Position numbers and translations under genes: made by a program. DNA of 5,463 nt from Chloroflexota bacterium (GTDB lineage Bacteria; Chloroflexota; Limnocylindria; Limnocylindrales; CSP1-4). Location: NCBI GenBank assembly GCA_013698385.1, contig JACCVB010000350.1, forward strand, positions 1 to 5,463. Reading direction: 5' to 3'. This document shows, in pieces, positions 1 through 5,463 of this stretch; positions within the stretch are counted from its first letter, which is position 1; each line of letters starts with the position of its first letter. Under the pieces are notes generated by a model, which searched no databases, was not told where the DNA came from, and worked only from the letters and a program-made list of their open reading frames with translations.

Positions 1-794
1 ATCTCGCCGAGGCCGCGCCGGTCGTCGGCCATGACTCGCTCATCACCGGGACGAACGACTACGCGGACACCGCGGGCAGCGACATCATCGTGGTCACCTC
101 CGGCGTGGCGCGGAAGCCCGGGATGAGCCGCGATGACCTCGTCGCGATCAATGCGGGCATCGTCAAGGGCGTCGTGGAGTCCGCGGTCCGCCATTCCCCG
201 GACGCCATCCTGATCGTTGTCACCAACCCGCTCGACGCGATGTGCCACGTCGCGATGCGGACCTCCGGCTTCCCGCGCGAGCGCGTGCTGGGCATGGCCG
301 GCGTGCTCGACTCGGCCCGCTTCCGGACGTTCATCGCCCAGGAGCTGGGGGTCAGCGTGGCCGATACCCACGCCTTCGTGCTGGGCGGTCATGGCGACAC
401 GATGGTCCCGCTGTCGCGCTACTCCACGGTCGCTGGCGTGCCCATCACGGAGTTGCTCCCGGCGGATCGGGTCAAAGCCCTCGAGGAGCGGACGGCCAAT
501 GGCGGTGCCGAGGTCGTCGCCCTGCTGAAGACCGGGTCGGCGTTCTACGCACCGGCGGCAAGCACGTTCGAGATGGTCGAGTCCATCCTGCTCGACCGAA
601 AGCGCGTCCTGCCCTGTGCGGTCCTGCTCCAGGGCGAGTTCAAGACCGACGACCTGTTCGTGGGCGTGCCGGTGGTCTTGGGCGCGGCCGGCATGGAGCG
701 CATCTTCGAGGTCGAGTTGACAGACGACGAGCAGGCCGCCTTCGACGCATCGGCCGCCGCCGTCCGGGAGCTGGTCCAGAAGCTACCTGATTGA
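1..794 (+). CDS. mdh: Malate dehydrogenase (LDH-like type), 5'-truncated by the window edge
   Basis: This enzyme interconverts malate and oxaloacetate with NAD(H) in the cytoplasm, as part of the TCA cycle. The reading frame is open from base 3, giving 263 visible residues. By comparison with the family's roughly 310 residues, about 47 are missing, including the GxGxxG nucleotide-binding loop. The active-site loop GVARKPGMSRDDL is present. The Arg at 111-113 occupies the position that is Arg in MDH and Gln in LDH, so malate is the likely substrate. Further landmarks are VTNPLDAM, the catalytic Asp at 309-311 followed by Arg at 318-320 (GVLDSARFR), and the catalytic His at 390-392 in GGHGDTMVPL. 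LLKTGSAFYAPAAS is also typical of this subgroup. The C-terminus looks complete, ending at TGA 792-794. A GTG at 90 is internal, because homology continues upstream of it. The product resembles the Chloroflexus enzyme from memory. Confidence 0.96.
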   Translation, partial: LAEAAPVVGHDSLITGTNDYADTAGSDIIVVTSGVARKPGMSRDDLVAINAGIVKGVVESAVRHSPDAILIVVTNPLDAMCHVAMRTSGFPRERVLGMAGVLDSARFRTFIAQELGVSVADTHAFVLGGHGDTMVPLSRYSTVAGVPITELLPADRVKALEERTANGGAEVVALLKTGSAFYAPAASTFEMVESILLDRKRVLPCAVLLQGEFKTDDLFVGVPVVLGAAGMERIFEVELTDDEQAAFDASAAAVRELVQKLPD

Positions 795-817
795 CCGCCC
801 CGGCCGTTCGATACACT
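791..817 (+). promoter_or_regulatory. Possible promoter for the Lgt-like gene, leaderless arrangement
   Basis: TTGACC (791-796), overlapping the mdh stop codon, resembles a -35 element. TACACT (812-817) has the TAnnnT form of a -10 element. The spacer is 15 bases, shorter than the usual 17. The -10 ends 7 bases before the GTG at 825, so transcription would start at or next to the start codon. No Shine-Dalgarno sequence is visible before that GTG, which fits a leaderless mRNA. This rests on pattern only; read-through from mdh is an alternative. Confidence 0.35.
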
Positions 818-824
818 GCCGGGC

Positions 825-1652
825 GTGCCGGTCGCCCTGATCACCTTCGATTTCGATCCGTTGCTGCGCCTCGGCGATGGGCTGGCCGTGCGCTGGCAGA
901 CCGTGGCCCTGGCGATCGTGATCGCCATCGTCCTCCTGATCGCCGCGCTCATCGGCCGGCGGGCGGGACTCCGGGCGGACGACCTCCTGTTCATCGCCGT
1001 GGGGATCGTGCCCGGCGCGGTCGTGGCGGGACGGCTTGGCTACGGGATCCAGCATCTCGATGTCTTCGGAGCGGACCCGGGGGCCTTGCTCGACCCGGCC
1101 CGGGGTGGGCTTGAACTAGCCAGTGGGGTGCTTGGAGGCGCCTTGACCGGCACCGTCGTCACCTCCCTGCTCGGTGCGCCGGTGGGGCGATGGGCGCACG
1201 CGGCGGGCCTGCCGCTCCTGCTTGCCCTCGGTGCCGGGAAGCTGACCATGGTCCTGGGCGGAAGCGGCCAGGGACTCCCCACGGACGGTCCCCAGGCCAC
1301 GGCCTACACCGGGGCTGGTCCCTGGGGCTCGCTCGCCCCGGACCTTCCGTCCATCCCGGCCCAGACCTATGAAGGCGTCGCGACCCTGGCCTTTACGGTC
1401 CTGGTGGTCTCGCTCCTGGCGCTCGGCGCCTTCCGCGGGCGGGACGGCCGCCTGCTCCTCCTGGCCATCGCCGGATGGGCGTTCATCCGAGCCGCGGTGT
1501 CGCTCACGTGGCGGGACCCGGTGGTCCTTGGCCCGTTCGCGGTCGGGGGTGCGCTGGCAGTCGCGGTCGGGCTGACGGCCCTGATCGGGTTCGCGGTCGT
1601 CTCGGCGGCCGGGGTCCGAAGGGCGCGGGTCGGCAGGGACGTCGGTCCGTAA
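825..1652 (+). CDS. Lgt-family (prolipoprotein diacylglyceryl transferase-like) membrane protein with altered active site
   Basis: The 275-residue product is a multi-pass membrane protein with hydrophobic segments near residues 26-44, 53-70, 98-117, 126-145, 186-203, 209-226 and 233-262. It shows the Lgt landmarks in order: an FDP and RW motif near the N-terminus (residues 9-24), GRLGYG (69-74), a GGLELASGVLGG stretch (94-105), GAGKL...GGSGQG (136-150), PAQTYE (178-183) and TWRDP (228-232). Family members transfer diacylglycerol from phosphatidylglycerol to lipobox cysteines of prolipoproteins. Aligned by eye to remembered E. coli Lgt, however, key positions differ: Tyr26 is Gln25, His103 is Ala99, Arg143 is Lys139, Asn146 is Met142 and Glu151 is Ser147. 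Gly154 and Arg239 are kept (Gly150, Arg230). I therefore call the fold with good confidence but not the activity, and give no gene symbol. The GTG start lacks a clear ribosome binding site, but the first residues match the usual Lgt beginning. It lies 30 bases after mdh. Confidence 0.8.
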   Translation: MPVALITFDFDPLLRLGDGLAVRWQTVALAIVIAIVLLIAALIGRRAGLRADDLLFIAVGIVPGAVVAGRLGYGIQHLDVFGADPGALLDPARGGLELASGVLGGALTGTVVTSLLGAPVGRWAHAAGLPLLLALGAGKLTMVLGGSGQGLPTDGPQATAYTGAGPWGSLAPDLPSIPAQTYEGVATLAFTVLVVSLLALGAFRGRDGRLLLLAIAGWAFIRAAVSLTWRDPVVLGPFAVGGALAVAVGLTALIGFAVVSAAGVRRARVGRDVGP

Positions 1653-1678
1653 GGGGAAGTCGGTCCCAGATGGAGACA

Positions 1679-1692
1679 CTTCGATTTCGAAG
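1679..1692. promoter_or_regulatory. 14-base palindrome in the leader of the ALDH gene, candidate operator
   Basis: CTTCGA and its exact reverse complement TCGAAG flank two T bases. The site is AT-richer than its surroundings and lies in the 128-base gap between the Lgt-like gene and the ALDH gene, about 50 bases upstream of a possible -10 element. A regulator binding here could control the ALDH-Rieske pair. No regulator gene is in the window, and a 6-bp half-site can occur by chance. Confidence 0.25.
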
Positions 1693-1742
1693 CTCCCATC
1701 GCGTCGGACCCGCCCGCCGTCGCCGCGCCGGACGACTCGGAG

Positions 1743-1769
1743 TATCTTGGTCACCCACAGTCACGAGGG
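1743..1769 (+). promoter_or_regulatory. Possible -10 element and ribosome binding site of the ALDH gene
   Basis: TATCTT (1743-1748) matches four of six positions of the -10 consensus. GAGGG (1765-1769) could pair with the 16S rRNA tail, 11 bases before the ATG at 1781. A start of transcription near 1755 would leave a short leader of about 25 bases. I see no convincing -35 element at the expected distance. The site does help choose 1781 as the start over more upstream in-frame codons. Confidence 0.3.
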
Positions 1770-1780
1770 CCGAGATCCAC

Positions 1781-3326
<1,546 letters not shown>

Positions 3327-3328
<2 letters not shown>

Positions 3329-3333
3329 GGGAG
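3327..3333 (+). promoter_or_regulatory. Ribosome binding site of the Rieske oxygenase gene, overlapping the ALDH stop
   Basis: AGGGGAG begins within the TAG stop codon of the ALDH gene and ends 8 bases before the ATG at 3342. This purine-rich element supports that start codon and suggests translational coupling of the two genes on one mRNA. Confidence 0.6.
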
Positions 3334-3341
3334 CGGTCCCG

Positions 3342-4514
3342 ATGACGACGGAAGCCCGGCCCGCGACCCGGCACGCCCCGCGGACGCCCATCGCCGCCTG
3401 GCAGCCGCGCCCCACGCTCGCCGGCGTGGACTACACGAGCGGGGAGGTCTACGCAGTCGAGCGCGAGCAGGTCTGGTTCGGCGGGTGGGTCTGCATCGGG
3501 CGAGCCGAGGAGATCCCGGACCCCGGCGACTACCTGGTTTGCGACCTCGCCGGCGAGTCCATCTTCGTGACCCGCAACCGAGCGGGCGAGATCCGCGGCT
3601 TCTACAACGTGTGCGCCCACCGGGGCACGAAGCTGCTCGACGACGAGCCCGCCTGCGGCCATGTCGGCAAGGTCTTCAAGTGCCCCTATCACGCCTGGTC
3701 GTACGATCTCGACGGCCGGTTGGTCGGGACGCCAAACGTGGACGAGGACGAGCAGTTCCTGCGCGACGACTACCCGCTGCATGCCATCGGTGCGGAGACG
3801 TACGCGGGCTTTCTGTTCGTCAACCTGGCCCAGCCCGCGGCACGCCGGCCGCTCGCCGAGCACCTTCGCGACGGGACCGAGAGCATCACCAACTTCGAGC
3901 GCTACCGGCTGGACGAGCTGCGGCTCGGACGGCGGCTGGTCTACGAGGTCGCGGCGAACTGGAAGATCATCGTCGAGAACTACAACGAGTGCCTGCATTG
4001 CCCGACGGTCCACCCGGAACTCGTCCAGATCGTGCCCCTCTATCGCTTCGGCGAGGTCTGGGATGGCGAGACGCCGGACGACGGCAACTGGATGGTGGAC
4101 GGGGCGACGAGCTTCACTCGGACCGGGCGATCCGAGTTGTCGCCATTCCCGGACCTGCGTCCGGACGACTACCGGATGTACTCGGGCACGTTCCAGTTCC
4201 CCAACCTGATGCTCAACCTGCACCCGGACGCGGCGATGACCTACCTGCTCCTGCCACGCGGCCCGGGCCACACGACCGTGGTCTCCGAGTACCTCTTCCG
4301 TCCGGAGACGATCGCCTCGCCCGACTTCCAGCCGGATCCCGTCGTGGAGCTGTGGGACCTCATCTCGAAACAGGACTGGACCATCTGCGAGCGAGCCCAG
4401 ACCGGGGTCTCGTCACGGTCCTACCGTTCCGGCGTCTATCCTCGCAAGGACCGGTTCCTGTTCGAATTCAACGAACAGTATCGCCGGGCGCTGGGCCGAC
4501 CCACGCTCAGGTAG
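3342..4514 (+). CDS. Rieske non-heme iron oxygenase, alpha (catalytic) subunit
   Basis: The 390-residue cytoplasmic oxygenase uses O2 and electrons from a separate reductase to hydroxylate or oxidatively dealkylate its substrate. The N-terminal Rieske domain (about residues 45-155) holds the [2Fe-2S] ligands Cys91-x-His93 and Cys114-x2-His117, with CPYHAWSYDLDGRL as expected. The 20 residues between the pairs are slightly more than the usual 15-17. The C-terminal catalytic domain has NWKIIVENYNECLHCPTVHPEL, giving iron ligands His219 and His224; Asp345 in QDWTICERAQ is the likely third ligand. The bridging residue before the first His is Glu216, not the Asp of naphthalene-type dioxygenases. 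Glu is found there in carnitine monooxygenase CntA. The overall look is of the GbcA/CntA/choline-monooxygenase-like group acting on quaternary amines, but aromatic substrates cannot be excluded. No beta subunit, ferredoxin or reductase is visible. Likely cotranscribed with the ALDH gene upstream. Confidence 0.93.
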   Translation: MTTEARPATRHAPRTPIAAWQPRPTLAGVDYTSGEVYAVEREQVWFGGWVCIGRAEEIPDPGDYLVCDLAGESIFVTRNRAGEIRGFYNVCAHRGTKLLDDEPACGHVGKVFKCPYHAWSYDLDGRLVGTPNVDEDEQFLRDDYPLHAIGAETYAGFLFVNLAQPAARRPLAEHLRDGTESITNFERYRLDELRLGRRLVYEVAANWKIIVENYNECLHCPTVHPELVQIVPLYRFGEVWDGETPDDGNWMVDGATSFTRTGRSELSPFPDLRPDDYRMYSGTFQFPNLMLNLHPDAAMTYLLLPRGPGHTTVVSEYLFRPETIASPDFQPDPVVELWDLISKQDWTICERAQTGVSSRSYRSGVYPRKDRFLFEFNEQYRRALGRPTLR

Positions 4515-4638
4515 GCGTCCGCTCGGGCGTCGCCGCTGAAATGTCGTTGCAAGCGACCCGAAGGCCATTGCGACACCGCCGCTCGGGCTCACGGGCCATC
4601 CTGCGCAGCGTCATAGCCTGACCCAGGAGGCGTACACG
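4515..4638 (+). promoter_or_regulatory. Intergenic leader of the YggT-family gene, with strong Shine-Dalgarno
   Basis: This 124-base gap separates the Rieske and YggT-family genes. A perfect AGGAGG (4625-4630) sits 8 bases before the ATG at 4639 and fixes that start. A weak TAnnnT element (TAGCCT, 4614-4619) could be a -10, without a matching -35. A short imperfect hairpin (4543-4557) has no T-run, so I do not call a terminator. Nothing else is recognisable in the gap. Confidence 0.5.
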
Positions 4639-5091
4639 ATGACCGACTACGAACGCACCACGACGCGCGAGACGACGACCGACCCGACCGTCCAGACGAC
4701 GTACCAGGAGCCAGTCGTCGCGACCGGACCGGCAGCGTCTGTTCGGACGACCGAGCGAGCCTACCGGCCGGCAGGGCCCGGCGGCGCGACCACGATCGCC
4801 CGACTCGTGAAGTTCCTGTTCGGGATCCTGCAGGCGGCATTGATCTTGCGCATCGTCCTGCTCCTGCTCATCGCGAACCAGGACAACGACGTCGTGTCCC
4901 TCATCCTCGGGATCACGGACCCGTTCGTCGAGCCGTTCCGCGGCATGTTCGCGATCGACCGCGTGACCGCGGACCAGGGCTCCCGGTTCGATGTCGCGGC
5001 GGTCGTCGCGCTCATCGGCTGGACCCTGATCGAACTGCTCATCCTCGCGGGCCTGCGGATCTTCGACCGACGTCCCGCCGAGACCATCTAG
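4639..5091 (+). CDS. YggT/YlmG-family small integral membrane protein with Thr-rich N-terminal tail
   Basis: The 150-residue product has two predicted membrane helices, about residues 55-79 and 117-141. Between them is the family hallmark ITDPFVEPFRGMF (residues 92-104). YlmG/YggT proteins are widespread in bacteria and plastids and have been linked to cell division and membrane organisation; their molecular role is poorly known. E. coli YggT carries two such units, while this protein has one, like YlmG. The first 50 residues are an added hydrophilic tail: about 13 of the first 40 are Thr, with Arg, Glu and Pro, probably disordered. No signal peptide is visible. A strong AGGAGG supports the start. 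The gene stands apart from the Rieske gene (124 bases) and is followed by a hairpin terminator, so it may be its own transcription unit. Confidence 0.85.
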   Translation: MTDYERTTTRETTTDPTVQTTYQEPVVATGPAASVRTTERAYRPAGPGGATTIARLVKFLFGILQAALILRIVLLLLIANQDNDVVSLILGITDPFVEPFRGMFAIDRVTADQGSRFDVAAVVALIGWTLIELLILAGLRIFDRRPAETI

Positions 5092-5115
5092 GTCTCGGAC
5101 GCACTCCCGCTTCCC

Positions 5116-5146
5116 AGCGCCCGCCGGCTTCCTTCCGGCGGGCGCT
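5116..5146. terminator. Perfect 12-bp GC-rich hairpin between convergent genes, probable terminator
   Basis: AGCGCCCGCCGG (5116-5127) and its exact complement (5135-5146) flank a 7-base loop, CTTCCTT. It lies 24 bases after the YggT-family stop and 8 bases beyond the stop of the opposing VOC gene, so it could end transcription from either side. The + strand tail (CTTCATCGTC) is only mildly T-rich and the - strand tail is not, so intrinsic termination may be weak or helped by other factors. Confidence 0.75.
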
Positions 5147-5154
5147 CTTCATCG

Positions 5155-5463
5155 TCATCCTTCCTGTTGGCCAGCGTCAGGAACGTCCGGTCCGAGGATC
5201 TCCCCGATACTCCCGTCGGGCCCCCGATAGTGGAACCATGCCTCCTGTCCGTCCCGTTGCGTCTCGTCATCGATGATCGCGATGCCAAACGAGGCAAGGC
5301 GGCGACGGCATTCGTCTACGTCGTCCACCCATAGCCCGACGCAGACACGGTCGCCGAATTCGAGATGGTCCGTGTCGGCCGGGCCGTAGACGTGAAGCCC
5401 GGTGCCGTCACCGAGGCGGAAGCGGACCGACCGCTCGCCGTCGGTCCGGACGACATCCAGCCC
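5155..5463 (-). CDS. VOC-superfamily (glyoxalase/bleomycin-resistance fold) protein, 5' end cut by the window
   Basis: Read on the - strand from the right edge, a frame stays open for 102 residues and ends at TGA (complement of 5155-5157). No start codon is in the window; by usual VOC domain length (about 110-130 residues) some 15-30 N-terminal residues are missing. The visible part follows the VOC pattern: a strand with FRLGDGTGLHVYGP, then VGLWVDDVDECRRRLASFG (strand plus helix), then WFHYRGPDGSIGEILGP. In that last motif the Glu at 5200-5202 sits where VOC enzymes carry their final metal ligand. VOC proteins include glyoxalases, extradiol dioxygenases and drug-binding proteins, so the substrate cannot be named. 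The last dozen residues after GEILGP are a short polar tail. It converges on the YggT-family gene with 63 bases between the stops. Confidence 0.8.
   Translation of the reverse strand, partial: GLDVVRTDGERSVRFRLGDGTGLHVYGPADTDHLEFGDRVCVGLWVDDVDECRRRLASFGIAIIDDETQRDGQEAWFHYRGPDGSIGEILGPDVPDAGQQEG

Noticed and set aside
90..92. GTG at 90 as the start of malate dehydrogenase
   Set aside because: The frame is open to the window edge and the upstream residues (TGTNDYADTAGSD) match the family, so the gene is truncated rather than starting here.
1..794. Lactate dehydrogenase as an alternative identity for the first gene
   Set aside because: The substrate-specificity position in the GVARKPG loop is Arg, as in malate dehydrogenases, not the Gln of lactate dehydrogenases.
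1641..1666. Direct repeat GTCGGTCC spaced by 18 bases across the end of the Lgt-like gene
   Set aside because: Eight bases of common GC-rich content; the same word occurs elsewhere in the window and one copy is inside coding sequence.
1475..1780. In-frame extension of the ALDH upstream to a GTG at 1475, adding 102 residues
   Set aside because: It would overlap the Lgt-like gene by 178 bases, the added residues are Arg/Gly-rich with no ALDH similarity, and the ATG at 1781 gives a normal family length with a plausible ribosome binding site.
4543..4557. Short imperfect hairpin after the Rieske gene as a terminator
   Set aside because: The stem has about six pairs including a G-T wobble and no T-run follows, so it cannot be supported as a terminator.
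5088..5297. A 69-codon - strand frame beginning with ATG at 5297
   Set aside because: It overlaps the VOC-protein frame, runs through the terminator hairpin and has a composition unlike a folded protein; the overlapping frame has clear VOC motifs.

Overview
This is a GC-rich stretch of an ordinary bacterial chromosome. Five genes lie on the + strand, and one gene cut by the right edge lies on the - strand. The visible malate dehydrogenase closely resembles the LDH-like MDH of Chloroflexus as I remember it. Together with the high GC, this suggests a high-GC, perhaps uncultivated, member of the Chloroflexota. That placement is a moderate-confidence inference; there is no rRNA or other marker gene to settle it. 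No mobile element, CRISPR array, tRNA or rRNA is visible.

Layout from left to right: (1) the 3' five-sixths of a malate dehydrogenase gene (1-794). (2) After 30 bases, a membrane protein of the Lgt fold whose usual catalytic residues are largely replaced (825-1652); it may be read from its own leaderless promoter. (3) A 128-base gap with a 14-base palindrome and a possible -10 element. (4) A methylmalonate-semialdehyde-dehydrogenase-type ALDH (1781-3328), followed after 13 bases by (5) a Rieske non-heme iron oxygenase alpha subunit (3342-4514). (6) A 124-base gap, then a small YggT/YlmG-family membrane protein with a Thr-rich N-terminal tail (4639-5091). (7) A perfect 12-bp hairpin between convergent genes. 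(8) The 3' part of a VOC (glyoxalase/bleomycin-resistance fold) protein on the - strand (5155-5463).

The functional core is the ALDH-Rieske pair. Their tight spacing, with a Shine-Dalgarno sequence overlapping the ALDH stop codon, indicates one transcript and probably one catabolic route. The Rieske active site has Glu rather than Asp at the bridging position, as in carnitine monooxygenase. A plausible reading is oxidative cleavage of an amine or related substrate by the oxygenase, with the ALDH taking an aldehyde product. No reductase for the Rieske protein is present in the window. The other genes look like unrelated housekeeping neighbours.

The window does not contain an obviously new multi-gene system. 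The best leads are the ALDH-Rieske pair and the Lgt-like protein lacking the canonical catalytic residues.
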